From: Gracilibacillus halotolerans
GTDB taxonomy: Bacteria; Bacillota; Bacilli; Bacillales; Amphibacillaceae
Direction of reading: 5' to 3'
DNA length: 64,000 bases
Assembly (NCBI RefSeq): GCF_014206945.1
Contig: NZ_JACHON010000003.1
Location: 1-64,000 of the forward strand
Shown here: positions 56,292-63,961 of the stretch, in pieces
Numbering within the stretch: the stretch's first letter is position 1
Layout of the letters: the number at the start of each line of letters is the position of its first letter
Position numbers and translations under genes: made by a program
Notes under the pieces: generated by a model
The model's database searches: none
Told to the model about the DNA's origin: nothing
Seen by the model: the letters and a program-made list of their open reading frames with translations, nothing else

Positions 56292-57188
56292 CTATTGCGA
56301 AGTTAAAGAAAAGATTGTAATTAGTATTACCATTAAAATTGGTAGAGTAAGTTTTAATAAATTATATTCATGTCCACTATTTAATAATTCAGTTTTTCTA
56401 AGATATACAAAGCCTACTAGTATTATTACAGGGATTGAAAAGAGGTTTTTTAAAAGTATTGTTATATTAGAGGTATTTAGTACTATTCCTCCTAATCCTA
56501 ATGTACATATACTGATTAAAGTAAGAGATATTAAATAAATAGAACTGGATTCAAACCTTTTAAAGGAGGGAACAATTGAAGAAGACAGCAGGGTTTCTGT
56601 TCGCGCCCTATCAATCATAATTTCTTCTTTTCTTGACCCAATCAAAACCTCTAAAACAGTTATTAGATTAATATAAAAAACCATTAGTACAGGTAATTCC
56701 TGGATATTGGTTAAAATCGATTGGCCAAAATAAGTAATTATGGATGTCAATGTGGCCAATAACAAAACTAACATTTTATTATTAATCAGGTACTCAATGA
56801 ATATTTTTAAAATACCCCTAGGAGAATACCCTCTTTTAGAGCTACTAAGTAACGCAAAATCAATTCTAAACGAATAGCTTATGTAAATATAAATAAGAGT
56901 AATTTGGACAATAATAATTAATATAGCTAATTTAAAAGAAAATGTAATTGTATACCATAATTGTAATAATAGAAGCCCTCTTATTAAGATACGAAACAAT
57001 CCATGTGTTAGCTGAGACAAAAAGGAAATAACGACTGTTATTAAGGCTAATACTATAATTAAATATTCATCTAATGAAAATATAGAAGTTAATGTTATCA
57101 GGCTTGCGAGAAATAGTTGTAATGAGTATCCTTTACAAGTTGTAAAACACAAATGCCTAATTAGTAAAATTTTAGAAACAACGATCAT
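56292..57188 (-). CDS. Large membrane protein of the bacteriocin cluster
   Basis: This 298-residue, very hydrophobic protein has about eight to nine predicted membrane helices. Its start overlaps the stop of the 76-codon gene (ATGA). Position and topology fit the B protein of circular bacteriocin clusters (AS-48B, CirB, UblB), which are about 400-570 residues. Together with the 76-residue product it could be a split B protein (inference). Direct motif evidence is lacking. Confidence 0.72.
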   Translation of the reverse strand: MIVVSKILLIRHLCFTTCKGYSLQLFLASLITLTSIFSLDEYLIIVLALITVVISFLSQLTHGLFRILIRGLLLLQLWYTITFSFKLAILIIIVQITLIYIYISYSFRIDFALLSSSKRGYSPRGILKIFIEYLINNKMLVLLLATLTSIITYFGQSILTNIQELPVLMVFYINLITVLEVLIGSRKEEIMIDRARTETLLSSSIVPSFKRFESSSIYLISLTLISICTLGLGGIVLNTSNITILLKNLFSIPVIILVGFVYLRKTELLNSGHEYNLLKLTLPILMVILITIFSLTSQ

Positions 57189-57415
57189 ACCAGGATGTTT
57201 TTTTTATAAGGTAATATACACCTGTTAATATTTGATGTAGCTATAATATAAATGGAAAAAAAGGTAAATAATTCTAAGTGGTGAGAAGGGACTGTATCTT
57301 TATAAAAGAGTAACATGCTAATGGTTGAAATCGTAAGTAGAGTCATCCCAATATAATTGAGATGACCCATTAAACTTTGATCATAAAGCTTAAACAACTG
57401 TTTTATTTTGGACAT
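57185..57415 (-). CDS. Small membrane protein of the bacteriocin cluster
   Basis: This 76-residue protein has two hydrophobic segments (LNYIGMTLLTISTISMLLFYK and LELFTFFSIYIIATSNI). It starts five nt after the stop of the second precursor gene, with no clear ribosome site, which suggests coupling. It overlaps the next gene by four nt. It could be a component of the maturation complex or an immunity protein; the sequence does not decide. Confidence 0.65.
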   Translation of the reverse strand: MSKIKQLFKLYDQSLMGHLNYIGMTLLTISTISMLLFYKDTVPSHHLELFTFFSIYIIATSNINRCILPYKKNILV

Positions 57416-57420
57416 AAATG

Positions 57421-57708
57421 TTAAAATGCAGCTGCTTTAGCTTTACCTTGTTTTTTAATCATTTGAAGAACCACCGCAGTTAATGCCGATCCTATAGCTC
57501 CTACACCACTAGCAGCTGCAATAATTGACATCGCAACTGTTACCCATCTAATCCCATCAATCAAGTTGATTATTGCCATAGCAGATGCAGTACTAATTCC
57601 CAATTGAGCTGCAAGGAAAGGTGCACTAACAAAAGCCAAAGCTGCTAATGAAATCGCTAAAAGTGTCCCAGATAATAGAATATTATTCTTGTACTTTACC
57701 TTTACCAT
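57421..57708 (-). CDS. Circular bacteriocin precursor 1
   Basis: This 95-residue precursor has a 31-residue leader (MVKVKYKNNILLSGTLL...) and a 64-residue core starting LAAQLGISTASAMAIINLID and ending IKKQGKAKAAAF. The core has the length and pattern of amylocyclicin (also 64 residues): a hydrophobic helical bundle, LGIST near the N-terminus and a Lys-rich final helix. In this class the leader is cut and Leu is joined to the C-terminal aromatic residue, which would be Leu32 to Phe95. The core is the same as in the other copy. Ribosome site GAGGAGG. Confidence 0.88.
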   Translation of the reverse strand: MVKVKYKNNILLSGTLLAISLAALAFVSAPFLAAQLGISTASAMAIINLIDGIRWVTVAMSIIAAASGVGAIGSALTAVVLQMIKKQGKAKAAAF

Positions 57709-57896
57709 AAAAATACCTCCTCATTATTATAAAGATTCTTAGTTTTTTAGATAGACTGACTAATAGATTCAACAATCATGTAATAGCTATTGCAATTTGG
57801 TAAATAATTTAAAACCTACAATGTTTTGGTGAATACAAAATGGAGAAAATAAAAAAAGATGTAGAGTATAAAATTACTTTACTATAAACTAAAACT

Positions 57897-58184
57897 TTAA
57901 AATGCAGCTGCTTTAGCTTTACCCTGTTTTTTAATCATTTGAAGAACCACCGCGGTTAATGCCGATCCTATAGCTCCTACACCACTAGCAGCTGCAATAA
58001 TTGACATCGCAACTGTTACCCATCTAATTCCATCGATTAGGTTGATTATTGCCATAGCAGATGCGGTACTGATCCCTAATTGAGCTGCAAGGAAAGGTGC
58101 ATTAATAAAAGCCAGAGCTACTAATGATGTCGTTAAAAGTGTTGCAGATAATAGAATATTACTTTTGTACTTTTCCTTCACCAA
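57897..58184 (-). CDS. Circular bacteriocin precursor 2, identical core
   Basis: This 95-residue precursor has the identical 64-residue core to the downstream gene, with about ten synonymous differences at DNA level. The leader differs at about eight of 31 positions (MVKEKYKSNILLSATLLTTS). I set the start at the TTG at 58184, aligned with the ATG of copy 1 and six nt after GGAGGG. A GTG follows as the next codon. The longer open frame (to 58262) would include the ribosome site. The 5' leader TAGATAGACTGACTAATAG is also shared. Confidence 0.88.
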   Translation of the reverse strand: MVKEKYKSNILLSATLLTTSLVALAFINAPFLAAQLGISTASAMAIINLIDGIRWVTVAMSIIAAASGVGAIGSALTAVVLQMIKKQGKAKAAAF

Positions 58185-58252
58185 AGAAATCCCTCCTCTC
58201 ATAACAAATATTTTTAGTTTTCTAGATAGACTGACTAATAGATTCAATAACA

Positions 58253-58296
58253 AATTTAACAACTTATACCAATTAAGTCAATACCTTTACAAGGTA
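58253..58296 (-). promoter_or_regulatory. Promoter of the bacteriocin cluster with palindrome
   Basis: On the minus strand TTGACT (58276-58281) and TAAATT (58253-58258) have a 17-nt spacer. TACCTTTACAAGGTA (58282-58296), a palindrome with a TAC centre, directly abuts the -35 box. This would drive both precursor genes and the cluster. The palindrome is a candidate regulatory site. Confidence 0.5.
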
Positions 58297-58368
58297 ATTT
58301 TTTAAAAAATTCAATTTTTTTGGTAAAAATGGATTGGATTAAATAAAATAAAGTGTTAAAATTATAAT

Positions 58369-58557
58369 ATAAAGAATATAAATTTAGTAATACATCTAAT
58401 CTTTTCCCTAATATTCTTAGTCTTAGTTCTGTATATTAACTTTATAGCCTTACACTTTTATCTATTTTTATAAACCACCGATTCATATTGTAATGGATTA
58501 ATCCCAGCAGTAGTTCTAATTTGGTGGCGCTATAAAATTCAATTGAAAAAAGAGTAA
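58369..58557 (+). pseudogene. Decayed paralogue of the small membrane protein
   Basis: The sequence aligns codon by codon with 58585-58782, for example ATCTTTTCCCTAAT and TTAACT...GCC...CACTTTT. The start codon is ATA instead of ATG, and an extra T before TATAAA brings a stop after 33 codons. The last part (LIPAVVLIWWRYKIQLKKE) keeps the hydrophobic, Lys-ended pattern. It is a duplicated and broken gene. Confidence 0.7.
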
Positions 58558-58584
58558 ATTTCTAATGGAAAGGAGTCTAATAAC

Positions 58585-58782
58585 ATGAAGAATCTTAAAT
58601 CAATAAAATACTTAATCTTTTCCCTAATGATTTTAATCTTAATGTTAACTATTAACTATGTAGCCGCACACTTTTTTATTGACTTTTATAAATCGATAAT
58701 CCATGTTGCTATTATAATAATTCTGGGGATAGTAGTCTTTATGCTAACTTTTAAAAATTTTATGTTATTTATAAAAAAGTAA
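58585..58782 (+). CDS. Small cationic membrane protein, candidate immunity
   Basis: This 65-residue protein has two membrane helices (YLIFSLMILILMLTINYVAA and IHVAIIIILGIVVFMLTF) and several Lys with no Asp/Glu cluster, giving a basic protein. Small hydrophobic cationic proteins give immunity in circular bacteriocin systems (CirE, AS-48D1). It is divergent from the precursor genes and has a strong ribosome site, AAAGGAG. Immunity is an inference from size, charge and place. Confidence 0.7.
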   Translation: MKNLKSIKYLIFSLMILILMLTINYVAAHFFIDFYKSIIHVAIIIILGIVVFMLTFKNFMLFIKK

Positions 58783-58995
58783 AGTTTAAAAAAGAATAAA
58801 GTGAAGAAGAAGAATTCCTCACAGATAGGTTAAACAAACTTTTAAAGTATCTAAAGAGCTAATATTGTGGTTATTTTACTTCTACTCTTCTTCATCCTAA
58901 AAACCCTCACTTATCCATTTCGAATTTAATTTTGCATACACGAGTTATATGACCAAGACATACTTATGCTGATTCAGAAATGGAAGTGAGTAAAT

Positions 58996-60270
58996 TGAAC
59001 CGCCCCCTAAAAGTTAGACCAAGAATCTAGCTTATTTGGAGGTATTGTTCATGGCTAAATATGATGACGAATTTAAACTAAAAATAGTGAAAGCTTTCTT
59101 AACTGGGGAGAAAAAAGTTGGCGTGGATTTGCGCGGGAATGGGGGTTACCTGATAGTCATTCTCTTAAACATTGGGTTCGTAATTATGAAGCTTACGGTA
59201 AAGAAGGATTAAAGACACGAATGAAGCCACATCGGTATTCTAGGCAATTTAAGTTATTTCTAATCCTGGAATAGTGACTAAGTGGCATCATAAATTTTTG
59301 AAAGAAGGGCTAGTGGGACTCTCTAAATCAAAGGAGCGTCCCTCTGTGGCAAAAAAACCTAAAAAACAAAAAATACAATACAAATAGAAGATAAGGATTC
59401 AGAAGTAGAAGATCTAAACGTGAGAATGAACTTTTACGTGCACAACTAGCCTTTATAAAAAAGCTCCGAGCTTCAGGGAACAGTATACCGAGCCGACTAC
59501 TAAAACAGAAGTCAGAGTCATCAAAGAACTCCGACAAACCTTCCGATTAGTAGTTCTCCTTGAAGCCCCAGGCATCAAAAAAGCAACATACATGTATTAG
59601 CAAAAGAGATTAAATAGACCAGATAAAAATGAAGAAACGGAACAACGATTAAAGGAATTATTTGAGGAACACAGTGGGAATTATAGGTATCGTCGTATTA
59701 CTAAAACACTTCAACAAGAAGGTAGGAACATCAATAAAAAGAAAGTCCAACGAATTATGCAAAAATTTGGCTTAAAGTGTCTAGCTTATACACGCAAAAC
59801 ACGTAAATACAGCTCTTATAAAGGGAGGGAGAGTAGGAGCGATTGCGAAAAACCGTATTAGACGACGCTTTTATACGAGTGTGGCTCATCAGAAAATAAC
59901 TCACCTATTGAAAACTTTTTCGGTATCATGAAACAAGAAATGTATTAAGGAAAAGTCTTTCGTAGTTTTAAGGAACTTAAACAAGCAATTACGAAGTATA
60001 TAAATTACTATAATTATAAGCGAATAAAAGGGAAACTGAACTGGATGAGCCCCGTTCAATTTAGAGAAGCGCAGATGGGACTTATCACCACCGTGCCTTC
60101 CTGATTGTTTTACAAGAACATCTGGTTGTCAAGAGTCACTACGTTCTTTCTCTTGACAACCAAATAACCTTGTAATAGATGGTTGGTAAGCACGGCGGCG
60201 AGTCGTCTTGATAAGGAAAAAATGGAGTGAAATTTCTACTACAAAGCAAAGGTCTAACTTTATGGGGTCA
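58996..60270 (+). pseudogene. Degenerate IS3-family insertion element
   Basis: The terminal inverted repeats are TGAACCGCCCCCTAAAAGTT (58996) and, reversed at the right end, GGTCTAACTTTATGGGGTCA (60251-60270). OrfA begins at 59051 (MAKYDDEFKLKIVKAFLTGEK) but breaks within 30 codons. OrfB fragments follow in several frames (KELFEEHSGNYRYRRITKTL, then NSPIENFFGIMKQEMY, then INYYNYKRIKGKLNWMSPVQF). The DDE core is destroyed. It marks the edge of the bacteriocin region. Confidence 0.85.
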
Positions 60271-60354
60271 CCTTCAATTCCACTTTTGAGTTCCGTAATC
60301 CTTGAGACTTAGTGCTAACTTTCTTTAACATCTCACAATAACTAAAATAGAAAT

Positions 60355-60390
60355 AATGGATAAGGTTATCGATTGATACCCTTATCCATT
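60355..60390 (-). terminator. Terminator after the HMA gene
   Basis: AATGGATAAGG and CCTTATCCATT pair perfectly; on the minus strand a T-rich stretch follows. It lies 16 nt after the HMA gene stop. Confidence 0.8.
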
Positions 60391-60405
60391 TAGCTTAGAA
60401 TGATT

Positions 60406-60639
60406 TTAACTAGGTTTTACTTTCGATTTAATCACTGGGTACCCTAAATCTTCGATCGCTTTTTCGATATCTTCTATTGTAATAACTTCTGAGTTAAAAT
60501 CTACTTTCACTTTACTAGCGTTGAATAATACGTTTAAACTATCTTTGTTGACTCCACTTAATCTTTTTACGGCACTTTCTATCTTTTGTAAACAAGACGG
60601 ACAAGACAATGATTGTAACTGAATAATCGCTTTTTTCAT
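60406..60639 (-). CDS. HMA-domain metal chaperone (CopZ-like)
   Basis: This 77-residue protein is a single HMA domain with the metal site CPSC (SLSCPSCLQKIESAV) and the usual beta-alpha-beta-beta-alpha-beta pattern, ending LGYPVIKSK. It should bind a soft metal in the cytoplasm and could serve the P1B ATPase upstream, which lacks its own HMA domain. The typical MxCxxC Met is replaced by Leu. Its start overlaps the stop of the 108-codon gene by four nt. Confidence 0.88.
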   Translation of the reverse strand: MKKAIIQLQSLSCPSCLQKIESAVKRLSGVNKDSLNVLFNASKVKVDFNSEVITIEDIEKAIEDLGYPVIKSKVKPS

Positions 60640-60962
60640 TCTAAATTTCTCCTTTTTCTATTTAATTTTAATTCTATTGATAGATAATATGCTCTCTCTA
60701 CTTCTGCTAGCATTTGATAAGTAGCCTCATACGTTTCACATACATCGTCAGGTATGGCGTAATTGTCTGTGACCTTGCGTAATTGAGTAAATTCATTATC
60801 TAGATTAAGATTGTTTCTATTAGCATCTTTAATTTTTTCAAATAATTTTCGTACTTCAAAGGTTTCTGGATGATTTTTACCATGTGCGTTGACTATGGCA
60901 TTTGTATATAGATCTAGTGTTTCAAAATACTTAAAAATGGCTTGCTTAAATGGCTCTGGCAT
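60636..60962 (-). CDS. Small helical protein with Ric/ScdA-like HG..HPE motif
   Basis: This 108-residue all-helical protein carries NAHGKNHPETFEVRKLFEKI. This resembles the VHG..HPE segment of hemerythrin-like di-iron repair proteins (ScdA/YtfE/Ric), where the His binds iron. Other parts of that fold are too short to be complete. The linked FNR-type promoter supports a role under low oxygen or nitrosative stress (inference). It precedes and overlaps the HMA chaperone gene. Confidence 0.6.
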   Translation of the reverse strand: MPEPFKQAIFKYFETLDLYTNAIVNAHGKNHPETFEVRKLFEKIKDANRNNLNLDNEFTQLRKVTDNYAIPDDVCETYEATYQMLAEVERAYYLSIELKLNRKRRNLE

Positions 60963-61033
60963 AGGATTTTACCCATCCTTTCTATATCTTTTTACTTTTT
61001 GCATTCGTGACTTCAGCTTGTATTTATAATTTA

Positions 61034-61075
61034 ATTATAACGTGGAATCAACGAATAGTAATTGACGTACATCAA
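61034..61075 (-). promoter_or_regulatory. FNR-type box and -10 upstream of the Ric-like/HMA genes
   Basis: On the minus strand TTGATGTACGTCAA (61062-61075) is followed after 22 nt by TATAAT (61034-61039). The box centre is about 41.5 bp from the expected start, the class II activator position of Crp/Fnr proteins. No -35 box is evident. The site lies between the ATPase stop and the small gene. Confidence 0.7.
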
Positions 61076-61087
61076 GTTTTTGAATAA

Positions 61088-62944
61088 CTATACTTTTTTC
61101 AAACGATACTTTAACAATCTCATCCCATTTAGGATAACAACTAATATACTTAATTCATGCACCAACATTCCTATCGACATGTTCATCCATTCGCTAAATA
61201 GGAGGCTAGCAAGTAGTAGTAAAACAACTCCTACCGCGATAAAGATATTTTGCACCATATTGTTAGCTGTTGCCTTCGTTAAACCTAGTGCGTGTGGTAA
61301 GCGACTAAAATCAGAATTCATTAGAACGACATCAGATGTTTCAATGGCGACGTCTGTTCCACTTCCCATTGCGATTCCAATATCAGCTAATGCAAGGGAC
61401 GGACTATCATTCACACCGTCACCAACAAATGCTACAGTCTGATCTTCTTCCTGTTTCTCTTTAATATAAGCAGCTTTTTCTTCCGGAAGCATATGGCCGT
61501 GTGCTTCTGTTAATCCTAACTCTTTTGCTACTAAATCCACCGTTCCCTGGTTATCCCCTGAAAGAACAACAAGATTTTTGACTCCTAAATTTCTAAGCTT
61601 TTGAAGATTTTCTTTAACGCCTGGGCGAATTGTGTCTCGAATACCCATTAAAACTTTTAATTCGCCGTCAATGGCAGTTAATACAAGGGAATTACCATTT
61701 CGTTCGAAGAGTTGGATATCCATTTTAGCTTTTGCAGGTAAAGCTACCTGCTCTTTTTTCATTAAAGCTACATTACCAACTGCGATACGATGACCATTTA
61801 TGAGAGCAATAATTCCTGCGCCTTTTATTACTTCGGTCTTTTCTACTGTATAGGATGTGGTATCACCAATATTTTGTAGGACGGCTTTAGCTAAAGGATG
61901 GTCCGACTCTCGTTCCACACTGGCTAAATATCCTAATGTTTCCCTGATGTTATCTCCATAAAATTCTTTTTCTGCTACTTCTGGATTACCGATTGTTAAT
62001 GTTCCTGTTTTATCGAAAACAATGGTATCTACTTTACTGAAATCATGAATCACTTCACTCCCCTTAAGGAGTACGCCACTCCGGGCGCCATTTCCGATGC
62101 CTGCGACGTTCGATACTGGAACTCCGATTACTAAAGCTCCTGGGCAACCTAACACTAAGATGGTAATGGCAAGTTCTATATTTCTTGAAAATATCCAGAC
62201 AACAAAACCAAGTGCTAATACAGCAGGTGTATAGTATTTAGAGAAGCGATCAATAAAACGCTCTGCTTCTGATTTGGAATCCTGCGCCTCTTCCACCAAT
62301 TCGATAATTCTACCAAAAGTAGTGTCTTCTCCAACACGATCAGCGCGTATCTGTATCGTACCATTTTCTAAAATCGTCCCAGCATAAACGTCCTTATCTT
62401 TTGTTTTGCTTACAGGTATAGATTCACCAGTAATGCTTGCCTCGTTAATATGACCTTCACCTGTTATTACCGTTCCATCGACAGGGATTTTTGCACCTGT
62501 TTTCACTAATAGGATATCCCCTTCGTCGATATCATCAATGTCAACTTCTTCAAAATTTCCGTCCCCCATTTTCTTCCATGCGTTTTCCGGTGCCAATTCG
62601 GTTAATTCCTTAATAGCAGAACGCGTTTTGTTTAATGTACGTTGCTCTAAGTAAGAACCGAATAAAAATAAGAAGGTAACAATCGCGGATTCTTCAAAGT
62701 TTTTGATTAATAGAGCACCGATAACGGCTATGGTAACGAGTACGTCGATACTGACAACTTTTACTTTTACTGCCTGATACGCTTGGATTGCTATCGGAGC
62801 AACACCTATAAGCGATGCCACGATCAGTGAGCTATTGAAAGTTATCATACTCTCAAAACCGAAGCGTCCAAGAAATCCTAAAACAATTAAAATAGCACTA
62901 ATTACTGTAATCGAGTTTTTTTGGCTTAATATCCATCTTTGCAT
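61088..62944 (-). CDS. P1B-type metal-transporting ATPase with CPG motif
   Basis: This 618-residue P-type ATPase has TGES (172-175), DKTGT (311-315), the nucleotide-site motif ESDHPLAKAV and GDGVNDSP. The membrane metal motif is CPGALVIGVPVSN (267 on), where CPC, CPH or SPC are usual, and the last helices contain HELSILVVILNGMRLL. There is no N-terminal HMA domain. Metal specificity is therefore unclear. The ATG at 62944 follows AGGAGG. The promoter has an FNR-type box. Confidence 0.9.
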   Translation of the reverse strand: MQRWILSQKNSITVISAILIVLGFLGRFGFESMITFNSSLIVASLIGVAPIAIQAYQAVKVKVVSIDVLVTIAVIGALLIKNFEESAIVTFLFLFGSYLEQRTLNKTRSAIKELTELAPENAWKKMGDGNFEEVDIDDIDEGDILLVKTGAKIPVDGTVITGEGHINEASITGESIPVSKTKDKDVYAGTILENGTIQIRADRVGEDTTFGRIIELVEEAQDSKSEAERFIDRFSKYYTPAVLALGFVVWIFSRNIELAITILVLGCPGALVIGVPVSNVAGIGNGARSGVLLKGSEVIHDFSKVDTIVFDKTGTLTIGNPEVAEKEFYGDNIRETLGYLASVERESDHPLAKAVLQNIGDTTSYTVEKTEVIKGAGIIALINGHRIAVGNVALMKKEQVALPAKAKMDIQLFERNGNSLVLTAIDGELKVLMGIRDTIRPGVKENLQKLRNLGVKNLVVLSGDNQGTVDLVAKELGLTEAHGHMLPEEKAAYIKEKQEEDQTVAFVGDGVNDSPSLALADIGIAMGSGTDVAIETSDVVLMNSDFSRLPHALGLTKATANNMVQNIFIAVGVVLLLLASLLFSEWMNMSIGMLVHELSILVVILNGMRLLKYRLKKV

Positions 62945-62974
62945 TAGTCTTCCTCCTATCATCTTGTTAACTCA

Positions 62975-63016
62975 AGTATAAGTTGTCAGGGTGAAATTTT
63001 AATTGACCCGTATCAA
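62975..63016 (-). promoter_or_regulatory. FNR-type box and -10 upstream of the P1B ATPase
   Basis: On the minus strand TTGATACGGGTCAA (63003-63016) is followed after exactly 22 nt by TATACT (62975-62980). This is the same geometry as at 61034-61075, with centre at about -41.5. It suggests co-activation by one Crp/Fnr-type protein. Confidence 0.7.
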
Positions 63017-63113
63017 GTTTTGAAAATAATTAATGGAATAGAAAAGCCACTAATGTTTAAGTAACAACCTTATCCAGGTATAATGTTACAAACGATATAA
63101 AGGAGGATGGAAA

Positions 63114-63623
63114 ATGGATGTACGATTTCCGATTGGAAAATTAGAAGTACCTGAAACGGTGACAGGAGAAAATATCAAAGAATGGTTGAAGCAAATAGAA
63201 ACATATACAGAACGGTTAAGAGAAACAGTCAACTCGTTGAATGAAGATGAATGGGATAAGAAGTATCGTGAAGGTAGTTGGAATGTTCGTCAACTTGTGC
63301 ATCATATTGCAGACTCACAGTTGAATATGTATCAAAGATTGAAGCTTGCACTTACAGACGATAATCCAACTGTTCCAGCTTTTGATGAGGAAAAATGGGC
63401 CATTCAACCGGATACAGAGCTTCCGGTAGATAGTTCAATCATGATGTTAGAAGGTATAAATCAACGAATTGTATCATTAGTACCTAGCTTATCAGAGGAA
63501 CAGCTTAGTCGTTCATTTACCCATGAGGCAAATGGAGAAATAAAGGTTTCTACAAAGATTGCAAAATTAGCATGGCACGAAGAACACCATTTAGAGCATA
63601 TTAAAATAGCACTATCTAAATAG
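63114..63623 (+). CDS. bstA: Bacillithiol S-transferase BstA (YfiT-like DinB protein)
   Basis: This 169-residue DinB/YfiT-type metal-dependent protein starts MDVRFPIGKLEVPE. The metal-binding His are in VHHIADSQ and HEEHHLEHI. B. subtilis YfiT (BstA) conjugates bacillithiol to electrophiles. The ribosome site is AAAGGAGG. It is a single gene with a terminator. Confidence 0.85.
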   Translation: MDVRFPIGKLEVPETVTGENIKEWLKQIETYTERLRETVNSLNEDEWDKKYREGSWNVRQLVHHIADSQLNMYQRLKLALTDDNPTVPAFDEEKWAIQPDTELPVDSSIMMLEGINQRIVSLVPSLSEEQLSRSFTHEANGEIKVSTKIAKLAWHEEHHLEHIKIALSK

Positions 63624-63640
63624 ATTTATACTAACTGAAA

Positions 63641-63671
63641 AAATTGGCTTATCTCTCGGGTAAGCCAATTT
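63641..63671. terminator. Terminator after bstA
   Basis: AAATTGGCTTA and TAAGCCAATTT pair perfectly across a nine-nt loop. Confidence 0.8.
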
Positions 63672-63848
63672 CTTATTGAGTGACAAGATAGAACTTCTAA
63701 AGTCGCTCCTGGTTACATCCTTTATTAAATGAACACTATTTACTGGCTGGTTTCTAAGAAGTAATAAAATGTTTTTGATAGCGGTATCAAAAATGTGCAA
63801 ACTTAATTATAAAATAAGCTTTAAATTTTAGCTTATATAGGTGGTAAA

Positions 63849-63961
63849 AAGGGTGTAGGTAAGGACGATTTTTTCTACTGTGAGGAATTACTTAAAACGA
63901 TGTATCACCAAGTAGTTGTAGTCCACACCGAACATTAGTGAATCCTTACCTGACACCCTTT
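63849..63961. repeat. Inverted repeat in gene-free 3' stretch
   Basis: AAAGGGTGTAGGTAAGGA (63849-63866) and TCCTTACCTGACACCCTTT (63943-63961) are inverted copies with one extra base. They are separated by about 76 bp. No gene is visible in 63672-64000. It may be a small intergenic repeat of the GACACC type. Confidence 0.55.
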
